Virus record (IMG/VR): IMGVR_UViG_3300009488_000084
Coordinates: 1-22,207 of that record
Strand: one strand, 5' to 3'
DNA from: a virus
DNA length: 22,207 bases
The notes beneath the pieces are model-generated. The model did no database searches, was not told the origin of the DNA, and saw only the letters and a program-made list of their open reading frames with translations. This document shows, in pieces, positions 1 through 7,095 of this stretch. The position numbers and the translations under genes were made by a program. Position 1 is the stretch's first letter. Each line of letters opens with the position of its first letter.

Positions 1-2
1 GC

Positions 3-209
3 CTAGCTGTACCGCTCGACGACGACGAGTGGGGCAGCGGGCGACAGGTGGACGCTGAGAACCTGTTTTGCTCCGAACTCCGCGACGTGCTGAACGACGA
101 CAAGTGGTGGGATTTTGAGCGGTACGCGCTCAAAGCGACCACGGAGGAGATGATCAACTACGGCCTGAAACTGGCGGGCGAGGACCCGCTGCAGGAGGTG
201 ACGACGTGA
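3..209 (+). CDS. hypothetical protein, 5' end cut by the window
   Basis: An open frame runs in from the left edge and ends at TGA 207-209, giving 68 visible residues. The visible part is acidic and mostly helical in character (ELRDVLNDDKWWDFERYALK, then EEMINYGLKLAGEDPLQEV). I recognise no family. Its stop overlaps the next start by four bases (GTGA, 206-209), so the two genes are probably translationally coupled. The codon pattern matches neighbouring genes, which supports real coding. The start lies outside the window, so no function is proposed. Confidence 0.7.
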   Translation, partial: LAVPLDDDEWGSGRQVDAENLFCSELRDVLNDDKWWDFERYALKATTEEMINYGLKLAGEDPLQEVTT

Positions 210-454
210 GCGCCAAAGGCGATCAGGCGGACCGCTGCCCGAACTGCGGGCGGTTCGTCGAGGACGAGGCGGACGGCTTCTACGCGAAGCTGGACCCGCT
301 CGACGACATGGCCCCTGTCGTGCCGTTCTGTGACGAGCCGTGCGTGGACGCCTACCGCGTGAAAAACCCGCCCCGCTGCTCCAAAGCGGGCAGACACGAC
401 GCAATCCCGGAGGGGTACGTGTGCGACGAATGCGAGTTTGACCCACACCGATAG
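206..454 (+). CDS. small zinc-ribbon-like protein
   Basis: 82 residues starting at GTG 206, which overlaps the upstream stop; AGGAG at 193-197 lies eight bases before it. Cysteines come in metal-binding spacing: CPNC at 15-18, single Cys near 42 and 46 (CDEPC), one near 58, and CDEC at 73-76. This suggests one or two zinc-binding knuckles. Phages encode many such proteins that bind nucleic acid or host proteins; the partner cannot be read here. The protein is acidic in its first half. It is followed by a strong hairpin, so it is probably the last gene of the unit that enters from the left. Confidence 0.72.
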   Translation: MSAKGDQADRCPNCGRFVEDEADGFYAKLDPLDDMAPVVPFCDEPCVDAYRVKNPPRCSKAGRHDAIPEGYVCDECEFDPHR

Positions 455-484
455 ACACGGCCCCGCCTAGCGTGTAAAAAGGAT

Positions 485-515
485 GGCCCCGCGAGTGTTT
501 GCGCACTCCGGGGCC
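485..515 (+). terminator. hairpin terminator after the zinc-ribbon gene
   Basis: Arms 485-491 (GGCCCCG) and 509-515 (CGGGGCC) pair perfectly. After a one-base bulge (C492), 493-497 (GAGTG) pairs with 504-508 (CACTC), leaving a six-base loop. The T tract is imperfect (TTGTCTGGTTT). It lies 30 bases after the stop at 454, as expected for a terminator, though the weak T run leaves some doubt. Confidence 0.6.
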
Positions 516-620
516 TTGTCTGGTTTAGGGCAATCGAAACGGAACCAGCGCGGGGATTCTAACCCGCCACCATTCCGCCTTTCAACAGCCTCACCGGACC
601 CGCACGGAGACAACGGTCAA

Positions 621-829
621 TTGGTGAACGTCCGGCCGTGCGCGTATCACTCGTCGCTTGGGCCGAACCACGCGAAGTCCGACGAGCAGGAGCGAAAGCA
701 GCGTGGCGCTCGTAGCCGACGGCAACCGAACCGCGTTGCAAGTCGCCCGGCGAGGCGTTCGGACTCGTAAACCAGGCGGGCCGGGCCTCGCTGTGCCTCG
801 GGACCGACCGCGAAGCAAAAAGGGGATAA
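621..829 (+). pseudogene. possible small gene broken by frameshifts
   Basis: No single frame looks convincing throughout, but three successive stretches look like protein with the local codon bias. They are 621-701 in one frame (starting TTG 621 or GTG 624, GGAG at 606-609; PCAYHSSLGPNHAKSDEQER), 703-760 in the next (VALVADGNRTALQVA), and about 745-829 in the third (GEAFGLVNQAGRASLCLGTD, ending TAA 827-829). A separate reading is a 43-codon ORF, GTG 703 to TGA 834, with AGGAG at 688-692 and an ATGA overlap with the next gene. I cannot choose between these. The best reading is one small hypothetical gene damaged by indels, either biologically or by sequencing error. Confidence 0.3.
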
Positions 830-830
830 G

Positions 831-1357
831 ATGAAAAACGACTACACCGAAACGCTGCACAGATTGAGACTGCCATTGCCTCCGAGAATGTAACCGCCGA
901 CCTGTTCGACGAGCCGAAATCAAATAGCCCCGAGGACGTCGGATACGTCACAGCGGATCCGCAGCCGAGGAAACGCGAGCCGAAACCGTGGGAACCCGAA
1001 CATCCAAAGCACCCGAGCCAGCGCCCGAACAATGCGCTCGAGCCGGGCGAAACAGCGCCGACCAGGTGGAACGTGGCCGAGCATAGCCTGTCGATTCTCG
1101 ATATGCGCAAGCTGTTGAGCTGGTGCGAGGAAAAAGGAATTGACCCGCACGGCGAAACTGTCGGCAGCCTCTACGTGAGTCTCAACGCGCACAGCCTGGA
1201 CGGTATGCGCTGGCTGTGCACGAACCTCCAACGCTGTGGCCTCGATCGCTTGCCCTCGGTCGGAGTGATCGACAGGGCAATCAAGAAACGCGACCCGGCT
1301 TTGTTATACTCGCTGCCGGACGAACCGAAACCGCCGACCAGGAGGCCGAGAACATGA
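831..1357 (+). CDS. hypothetical protein, frameshifted near its start
   Basis: ATG 831 follows a purine-rich stretch (AGGGG at 821-825) but its frame stops after 20 codons. A second frame is open from 830 to TGA 1355-1357 and reads as convincing protein well before its first plausible start, GTG 1073 (TAIASENVTADLFDEP, then a Pro/Lys/Glu-rich linker). Adding one base to the A run near 850-852 joins the two into 175 residues beginning MKNDYTENAAQIETAIAS. The C-terminal half (WNVAEHSLSILDMRKLLSW onward) looks folded; the end is Pro/Arg-rich. No family recognised. If there is no error, translation would start at GTG 1073, with 94 residues. The stop overlaps the next start (ATGA). Confidence 0.6.
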
Positions 1358-1644
1358 AAACTGTAAACGCGCACACGCACCGAATCAGACACCGCCGCCG
1401 GTTCGCCGTCGCTCATCCGAATTTTTCAGCCAGGCACCGCAAACGGCTCGCGCACCTCACGCAAGTGGCGGGCGAAATGAACGCGATTGTCGGTGTCGCT
1501 GGCGTCACAACCGAGGAGTGCCTGACCAGCATCCGGGACAACGTGACAATCAACCCGGCGGGCGTCCGGGATATTCGCGCCCGAGACCAGCGAGGCACGA
1601 CGCTGGTGGCCGAGGTCGAGGCGTTAGGCATTCCGATTGCCTGA
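1354..1644 (+). CDS. hypothetical small basic protein
   Basis: 96 residues from ATG 1354, preceded by a full AGGAGG at 1340-1345 with eight bases of spacing. The frame stays open further upstream, but this ribosome site and the ATGA overlap with the gene before decide the start. The first 35 residues are strongly basic (HRIRHRRRF, then RHRKRL), which would suit nucleic-acid binding. The remainder is neutral to acidic and includes VAGVTTEECLTSIRDNV. No known family is recognised, so function is open. A canonical terminator follows 25 bases after the stop. Confidence 0.75.
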   Translation: MKTVNAHTHRIRHRRRFAVAHPNFSARHRKRLAHLTQVAGEMNAIVGVAGVTTEECLTSIRDNVTINPAGVRDIRARDQRGTTLVAEVEALGIPIA

Positions 1645-1669
1645 ACCTGGCACGCTATTTGCCGAGAAG

Positions 1670-1693
1670 CCGGGCCTTGTGCCCGGTTTTTTT
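1670..1693 (+). terminator. intrinsic (rho-independent) terminator
   Basis: CCGGGC (1670-1675) pairs perfectly with GCCCGG (1681-1686) around a five-base loop, followed at once by seven T (1687-1693). It closes the plus-strand unit ending at 1644 and isolates the next gene, which therefore needs its own promoter. Confidence 0.92.
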
Positions 1694-1704
1694 GCGCCCA
1701 TTAC

Positions 1705-1733
1705 TTGCCATATGTCGCACCACGCGCGACAAT
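1705..1733 (+). promoter_or_regulatory. sigma70-type promoter candidate
   Basis: TTGCCA at 1705-1710 matches five of six bases of the -35 consensus. After an ideal 17-base spacer comes GACAAT at 1728-1733, matching four of six of the -10 consensus. It sits between the terminator and the next gene. The expected start of transcription, about seven bases after the -10 box, falls at or next to ATG 1741. Confidence 0.55.
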
Positions 1734-1740
1734 TCGAGGC

Positions 1741-2073
1741 ATGACCACTTGGCGCACACTCCGAACCGTGATCGAGTCCGCAGAAATCAGGATTGACCTG
1801 CTCGAATCCGGCCCGCTAACCGCAGGCTGGATCGTTCGCCGTGCCTGCAACGTGTACCAAGTTTTCCGCCCGCCCGTGGCTCGTCCCGAGTCCGGCGTGG
1901 TGGACCTGCTCGCCGATGGCGTCCTAATCGGCTGCTACGGCCAACCAGGTGACGCACAGCGCGCGCTCCTCGACGACGTGGGCCTCGATGCCCCGGACCT
2001 GATTGAGTCCGACAACGTCGTGTACCTGAACTTTCCGCGCACGTACTCCGCCCGGCCCGGTGTCTCGACATAG
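1741..2073 (+). CDS. hypothetical protein, possibly leaderless
   Basis: 110 residues from ATG 1741. The frame extends to TTG 1705, but that codon lies within the promoter candidate, so ATG 1741 is preferred. GAGG at 1736-1739 is only one base away, too close for a normal ribosome site. With a transcription start predicted near 1740, the mRNA may be leaderless. The protein mixes beta-like stretches (GWIVRRACNVYQVFRPPV, GVVDLLADGVLIGCYG) with an acidic helix (AQRALLDDVGLDAPDLIESD). I recognise no family. Being alone between a terminator and the convergent operon, it may be a regulator or accessory gene. Confidence 0.72.
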   Translation: MTTWRTLRTVIESAEIRIDLLESGPLTAGWIVRRACNVYQVFRPPVARPESGVVDLLADGVLIGCYGQPGDAQRALLDDVGLDAPDLIESDNVVYLNFPRTYSARPGVST

Positions 2074-2245
2074 CCCGCCACGGATCACGCTGTCCGCTCG
2101 GGACCGGCGGCTCCTGCATTTCGTCCTCGCGCTGATTTCGTTCGGCTTCGCAGGCTACGACATGGCCGTTGGCGCGTGGGCGTGGGCCGCTGGCTCGTTT
2201 GTCGTCGGTTGCGTGATGCTGATGCGGGCACCGCCCGCCGGTTAG
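2060..2245 (+). CDS. small two-helix membrane protein
   Basis: 61 residues from GTG 2060, overlapping the gene before by 14 bases. A basic N-terminus (RITLSARDRR) is followed by two hydrophobic segments at about 18-35 and 36-55, separated by a short turn, and a Pro-rich tail. This is a membrane hairpin with the N-terminus probably cytoplasmic by the positive-inside rule. Small proteins of this shape include holins and phage superinfection or accessory membrane proteins. With no endolysin or spanin gene beside it, a holin role is only a possibility. No good ribosome site is seen, and coupling to the upstream gene is likely. Its TAG stop overlaps the convergent stop of the tail hub gene. Confidence 0.65.
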   Translation: MSRHSPPRITLSARDRRLLHFVLALISFGFAGYDMAVGAWAWAAGSFVVGCVMLMRAPPAG

Positions 2246-2256
2246 ACGTTCGGCGG
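2224..2256. other. inverted repeats around the convergent stop codons
   Basis: GCGGGC (2224-2229) pairs with GCCCGC (2233-2238) around three bases. CCGCCG (2235-2240) pairs with CGGCGG (2251-2256) around ten bases. The two hairpins share bases and cannot form together. The ten-base loop holds TTAG (2242-2245), which supplies TAG on the plus strand and TAA on the minus strand. It is placed like a bidirectional terminator but has no T tract on either side. Confidence 0.45.
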
Positions 2257-5200
2257 CGTCGGGTTCGGGTACGCGGCCACCTCGGGCGTGAAGCTGGACC
2301 CGCCGTACTCGGCGCTTTTCGTGATCCTGAACTCGTCCCAAAAGCTGTCGCTGTCGCCGTTGAAGCCGGTGACGTCCTGCTGACCCACGCGAATCGTGGC
2401 CGTGCTGTTGAAAATGACGTCCGCGCCGATCGAGGCCGAGGCACCGTCGAGCGTTTGCAGGACGCCGTCCACGAAAATCGACAGCGTGGACCCTTGCCGC
2501 TCGACCGCGACGTGTACCCAAGTGTCGGTCGGGAACAGCGTGTCGAACGCCACGGAGCTCACGAACGCGCGCCGCTCGTCGGCCGCTGTGCCGAGGGTCG
2601 TCCACACAAATTCCAGCTCGTCGGTGGCGTTGTTGAACGCCAGCCGCCAGCTGCGCTGGTCACCGGACTCCGCCCAATGATTGAAAAACGCAACGCCGCC
2701 GTTGTTCTGGCCCGCCTCGTTGTCGTCCGCGTAGTACCAAATGTCAATCGTGAAATCGGAGTCGGCCAGGTCCCACCAGAATAGCGATTGCGTGAAGTTG
2801 AACGCGTCGCCGTCGTCCATTTCGCCGTGCGTCACGCCGAACTTCGGATTGGCGTCGAGGTATCGGGCGCCGCCCTCGAACGTGATTCGCGTGGACCGTC
2901 GGCCGTCGTCGGTTTCCTGCGCCCGGTCGGTGGCGAAAAAGTCCGCGCCGTCGAAGTGGTGCAACAACAGCAAATTGCGGTCGCCCTGGTCGCCTGGTTC
3001 CGGCGGTGCTGCCGGCACCGTGTACGTGCTGCCGTTGTAAAACGTCGTGCCGATGCGAACGCGCACGGCGTCGATGAAACCGTTCAGCGCCCGGATGCGC
3101 GTGACGCTGCTGACGTCGTAGAAGCGGCCGATTGATACCGGCACGTTGGTCTGATTCAGCACGGCGTCGCCTGCGAAGTGATCCACCGCTTGCGCGACGC
3201 GGTTGCCGTCGAAATACAATTCGAGGTCCTGCCCGCGACGCTGCGCCGCCGCGTGATACCACTGGCCGGTGTTCAGCACGCCGAGGTCGCTCGACGTGAG
3301 GTTGTTCTGGCTGCTGATATTTCCCGTGGGCGAGTAGCCCCAAACGAGGTCGTCGTTCGTGTCGAAGTAAAAATACCAGTCGATATTGTTGCCGCTCGGG
3401 CGGTTGTACTTGGCGATAATCGCCATGCCGTCGGCGTTCGTGTTCGGCAACGCGACGAACCGGACCCACGCCTCCATTACGAAATCAGACTTGCGCAAAT
3501 TCCATTGCGGCAGCGCCTCGGGCGGGTTCAGTGTCTCGGGCAGCCATACGCCGTCGGCCAGGGCGGGCGTGAGATTGTTCACGCCGTCGCAGCGCAGCGA
3601 GGACGTGCCGAACTGAAACTGCGCGGTGTCAATTTCCGACGTGGCGCCGAACGTGAGGTCCCACCGATTTGTGTCGTCGGTGCGGTGAGCTGTCGCGGTG
3701 TCCACGTCCTCCATGTTCGATACCAGGGCGTCGAACTTTCCGGCCGGGCCAGGCTCGGGGCGGTCCTCGACCGTGTACGACGTGTCGTTCGGATCAATGG
3801 CCGCGAAGTTGCGCAGCGCCACCTCGTCGATTTGACCCGTAAACGGTAGCGCGTAAACGCCGCCGCCGTCGTAGCGTCCGCCGAGCACGAAATCGACACC
3901 GGCGTCGCTGTGGCTTTGCGACGTGAACGTGGTGCCGGTGCGCGTGCCGTCGATGTAGCACGAAAACCTCGGGGAGCTCGGGTCCTTTTTCTGAACAACG
4001 CGCAGCGCGTACCACTGTGCAGCGTTCGGAGCGAACGCGCCGAGCGCGATGTTCGTGAACGGGCCGTCCGCGCCATTGCGCGAGAACCGCAGCTGAAAGT
4101 TCGCGCCGTCCCATTCGAGATACCACTGGCGGCGACCGGACAGCCATTCCTGTCCGATCAAAACTTGCGCGCTGACAATGTCGTCGAACCGCACGCGCAT
4201 ATCGAGTGTCCACTCAATGTCGTACCAGTCGAAGCCGGGCGCAGATGCGATGTGCACGAAATCGCCGACGCCGTCGAATATCACCGAGCCTCCGCCGTGC
4301 GTGCTCGACGCCGTGTCGATCTCGGCGTTGCCGATAAACAGCGTCGGCCTGGCCAGCTCGTCGAGGCCGTCCACGTCGGTGTCGTCGCCGTTGAACTGGT
4401 GCCCGAGCGATACCTGTTCGGGTTCCAACGAGAAAATGCCGGTGGCAATGAAAAACAGGTCGAACGTGTCGTGGCTCACCTGCAGCTGCGTTTGCGCGAC
4501 CGGGTCCGCCCGCATTTCCACTTCCAGCTTCGCGTTGAACGACAAGCCGGTCACGCCGCCCGCGATCAGCGCCGATTTGGCCATGTCGAACCTGTCACCG
4601 GCCGTTGCCTGGACGACGTAGCCGGCAGACTCCGCCACCGCGAGCAGGCGGTCCGCTGTCGGGTCGGCGTCCAAATCGTGCAGCCACCATGCGAGCTGGT
4701 GATTGTCGGCGACCACGTCGTCGGGATTGAAGCCGGTCTGCGACAGGTCGAGACCCTGAATGCTGCCGAGTATCGACTGGTTGCGCCAGTCGCGCAGCGC
4801 AGGCAAACCGGCCGCGCCGGTGAACGCCGGGCTGGTGTGCACGGTGTCGAAGTCAATCTCGTCGGTGGACTGCGGCAGGACGGTGCTGTTCACCGTGATC
4901 GTGTACGGCAGCAGCGGTTTCGAGGTGCGCACGCCCGCGTTCTCGTCGAGCAGGACCTCGGGCAACGACGTGGCCGCCGGTTCGAGCAACGCATCGGTCG
5001 GCGATCGAGGCAAAAACTTCATGTCGACACCGTCGCCGACGTTGTACACCTCGTCGCCCATGCCCATTCCGCCTGTCCAGATAAACCACACCTGCTCGCC
5101 TGCGGTGTGCGGTTTCATCGGCGTGTCCATGCAGCCGCGCCACACGTCCTCCAAGCGAATCCCGCCGAGGTCGTCCACGATTGTTTGCGCGACGATGAAC

Positions 5201-7095
5201 TCCTCGCCTGGCAGGCCCGGACTGATAACGCAAATCCCGGCAGCGTTGCCGGTGCCGCCGCCGCCTGTCGTTGGCGAGTACGTGTCGATAAGGGCGTCGA
5301 GACTGGCCGCGCCTATCGGGTCCACCTGAATCGAGAACCCGCCGTTGCCGGTCGTCCAGCCGATCTCGTTGTTGCGCAACGTGCCGACCTGGCAGAAGCC
5401 GCCCGAGACAAAATCGGTCGACGTGTAGCCGCCAGCGAACGCCGCGGGCGGGTTCCTGGTCCGCCGGATCACCTCGTACTCGGTCGGACTGTTGCCGAGA
5501 TTGCGACGCGCCAGCGTGGTGATGCGCGGTGCCGGGTTCGGGTTCGGATTGAACCGGGCGAGAATAAACGGGCACTCGAACGCCGCCTGATCGAGCACGC
5601 CGAACGCAATGACGACCTGAATCGGTGGCACGAAATCGGTCGGAGGCGGCACCGTCACGATGGCCGTTTCCTCGTCGAACACGTCGCTGACGACCTCGAA
5701 CTCCATTGTGTTGCGCTCGACGCTGCCCACTCCGGCTTTCGTCACGCGCGTCGCCAGATTGGTCTCGTTGATTTTCTCGGACGTGAGCGAAATTATCGAA
5801 CCTGGCCGGAGCTGGTACGCGGTGCGGTCCAGTTCAATCGTGCCGCTGGCAATCGGCTGCGCGTTCTGCCGCCTGGTACGAGCTGCGACCTTGCTGGCCA
5901 CGTCGGCGGTGTGCACGCCCTGAAATCGGAGTTCCTTTGTTTTCGTGCGTCCGCCCTGAATGATCAGGTTGCCGGGCGCGAGCTCCACGGCGTGTGTTTC
6001 GTTCCATTGTTTCGCGCGGTCGGTGTAGCGAACGCGGACCCGGTTGAACGTCTGCGACCAGTCGCCCTTGCTCCACTTTTTTATTTCCTGAATGTTGACG
6101 GCGCTGGCCTGGAACTCGTTGGCGAGGATGTAATCTTGCCGCGCCAGCGTCACCTCAATGCGGCCCGTGACCGGGTTCGGTCCGATGTAGCCGTCAACGT
6201 GTTGCTCGATTGTGTCCTGAATCTCGCCGGTTGTTGTCTGCTCGTCGATCACTTGCGAGAACCCGATACCCTCCGTGAAGCACGTCGCGTGCGCCGCGTC
6301 GAACGACGGCTTGTCAATATCGGACGGCGGGAAACCTCGGCCCCATCGCTGATTGACGTACAGGTCGTACGCGACCGCAATCGGGTTTGCGTCCTCGCCG
6401 ATGAAATGCTCGTCGTTCAACAGGTTCAGCGTGTCACCGAGGCCACCGTTGGCGGTCGTGTCGAACGCCTGCACGGACACGCGCAGGTAGCGCAGCTGGT
6501 TCGCCTCGCCGATGTTCGCGCCCACGGATTCGGTGAGGTCCGTGACCATAATGTAAGCCGTGCCGCGATACGCGGGCAGCGGGTCGATGCGCGTGTTCAG
6601 GAACGCGGACACGCCCTGCGTTTCAGTACCAGGGAACAGGCGCAGGCGGCCGATAAATCCGCCACCGTTATCGACACCGCCGAACAGGTCGTCGCGGTCA
6701 ATATCGACGACCGTTTGCGGAATCCCTGCGGCGTCGGCTATGTAATCGAACACCTGGTCGTCGCCGATCCACACTCCGGTGATGCCAGCGAGCGGCGTTT
6801 TGCACAGCGCATACTGAAAGGCCAGCTCGTACGTGAAGCCAATCACCTCGTCCTTTTTGAACACGACGCCGGTTTCGACCGTGCGCTCGATCGCCGCGAA
6901 GTCGCCGTACCAAACGCAGTTCGGGGCCTCGATGCGCATGGACCCGCCCGGAATAATCGGCACGACCCGGCCCTCGGTTGCCGTCGGGATGTTGAAGTCG
7001 CCGAGACCGCTGGCGGTTTGCGCCGGCAGGCGCTCGCGGAAATAGTCCGACAGCAAAAACGATACGACCCAAATTATCAGCTGTTGCCAGATCAC
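2242..7095 (-). CDS. central tail hub fused to three LamG-like domains
   Basis: 1617 residues, the last gene of the operon. The first 20 residues are hydrophobic (LIIWVVSFLLSDYF). Residues ~40-500 read as a phage tail hub of the type found in lambda gpJ and the gene-transfer-agent megaprotein, including an ITGVWIGDDQVFDYIADAAG stretch and a beta-barrel segment at ~345-490 (FNRVRVRYTDR; GTIELDRTAYQLRPG). Residues ~500-890 are less clear. Three LamG/concanavalin-like jelly-roll domains follow: ~900-1105 (WTLDMRVRF 962-970, TGQIDEVAL 1086-1094), ~1122-1350 (FVMEAWVRF 1205-1213, GFIDAVRVR 1339-1347) and ~1374-1610 (FTIDIWYYA 1448-1456, FWDEFRITK 1585-1593). These folds usually bind glycans, so the C-terminus is the likely receptor-binding part. 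Its ATG overlaps the upstream stop (ATGA). Confidence 0.88.
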   Translation of the reverse strand: MIWQQLIIWVVSFLLSDYFRERLPAQTASGLGDFNIPTATEGRVVPIIPGGSMRIEAPNCVWYGDFAAIERTVETGVVFKKDEVIGFTYELAFQYALCKTPLAGITGVWIGDDQVFDYIADAAGIPQTVVDIDRDDLFGGVDNGGGFIGRLRLFPGTETQGVSAFLNTRIDPLPAYRGTAYIMVTDLTESVGANIGEANQLRYLRVSVQAFDTTANGGLGDTLNLLNDEHFIGEDANPIAVAYDLYVNQRWGRGFPPSDIDKPSFDAAHATCFTEGIGFSQVIDEQTTTGEIQDTIEQHVDGYIGPNPVTGRIEVTLARQDYILANEFQASAVNIQEIKKWSKGDWSQTFNRVRVRYTDRAKQWNETHAVELAPGNLIIQGGRTKTKELRFQGVHTADVASKVAARTRRQNAQPIASGTIELDRTAYQLRPGSIISLTSEKINETNLATRVTKAGVGSVERNTMEFEVVSDVFDEETAIVTVPPPTDFVPPIQVVIAFGVLDQAAFECPFILARFNPNPNPAPRITTLARRNLGNSPTEYEVIRRTRNPPAAFAGGYTSTDFVSGGFCQVGTLRNNEIGWTTGNGGFSIQVDPIGAASLDALIDTYSPTTGGGGTGNAAGICVISPGLPGEEFIVAQTIVDDLGGIRLEDVWRGCMDTPMKPHTAGEQVWFIWTGGMGMGDEVYNVGDGVDMKFLPRSPTDALLEPAATSLPEVLLDENAGVRTSKPLLPYTITVNSTVLPQSTDEIDFDTVHTSPAFTGAAGLPALRDWRNQSILGSIQGLDLSQTGFNPDDVVADNHQLAWWLHDLDADPTADRLLAVAESAGYVVQATAGDRFDMAKSALIAGGVTGLSFNAKLEVEMRADPVAQTQLQVSHDTFDLFFIATGIFSLEPEQVSLGHQFNGDDTDVDGLDELARPTLFIGNAEIDTASSTHGGGSVIFDGVGDFVHIASAPGFDWYDIEWTLDMRVRFDDIVSAQVLIGQEWLSGRRQWYLEWDGANFQLRFSRNGADGPFTNIALGAFAPNAAQWYALRVVQKKDPSSPRFSCYIDGTRTGTTFTSQSHSDAGVDFVLGGRYDGGGVYALPFTGQIDEVALRNFAAIDPNDTSYTVEDRPEPGPAGKFDALVSNMEDVDTATAHRTDDTNRWDLTFGATSEIDTAQFQFGTSSLRCDGVNNLTPALADGVWLPETLNPPEALPQWNLRKSDFVMEAWVRFVALPNTNADGMAIIAKYNRPSGNNIDWYFYFDTNDDLVWGYSPTGNISSQNNLTSSDLGVLNTGQWYHAAAQRRGQDLELYFDGNRVAQAVDHFAGDAVLNQTNVPVSIGRFYDVSSVTRIRALNGFIDAVRVRIGTTFYNGSTYTVPAAPPEPGDQGDRNLLLLHHFDGADFFATDRAQETDDGRRSTRITFEGGARYLDANPKFGVTHGEMDDGDAFNFTQSLFWWDLADSDFTIDIWYYADDNEAGQNNGGVAFFNHWAESGDQRSWRLAFNNATDELEFVWTTLGTAADERRAFVSSVAFDTLFPTDTWVHVAVERQGSTLSIFVDGVLQTLDGASASIGADVIFNSTATIRVGQQDVTGFNGDSDSFWDEFRITKSAEYGGSSFTPEVAAYPNPTPPNV

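Noticed and set aside
540-577. A tRNA-like arm: CGGAA/TTCCG enclosing GCGGG/CCCGC with a loop like a T-arm
   Set aside because: Neither strand gives a conserved TTC loop in register, a seven-pair acceptor stem or an anticodon arm. It is only an imperfect hairpin.
483-770. A 95-codon plus-strand ORF starting at ATG 483
   Set aside because: It begins inside the terminator hairpin, and its middle reads through the tRNA-like hairpin. Only the part from about 621 has local codon bias.
833-839. GAAAAAC as a programmed frameshift site at codon 2 of the 831 gene
   Set aside because: The heptamer lacks the required first A and lies at the second codon, where recoding is not expected. A lost base in the A run near 850 is simpler.
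2060-2245. Firm assignment of the small membrane protein as a holin
   Set aside because: Only its size and two hydrophobic segments support this. No endolysin or spanin gene is near.
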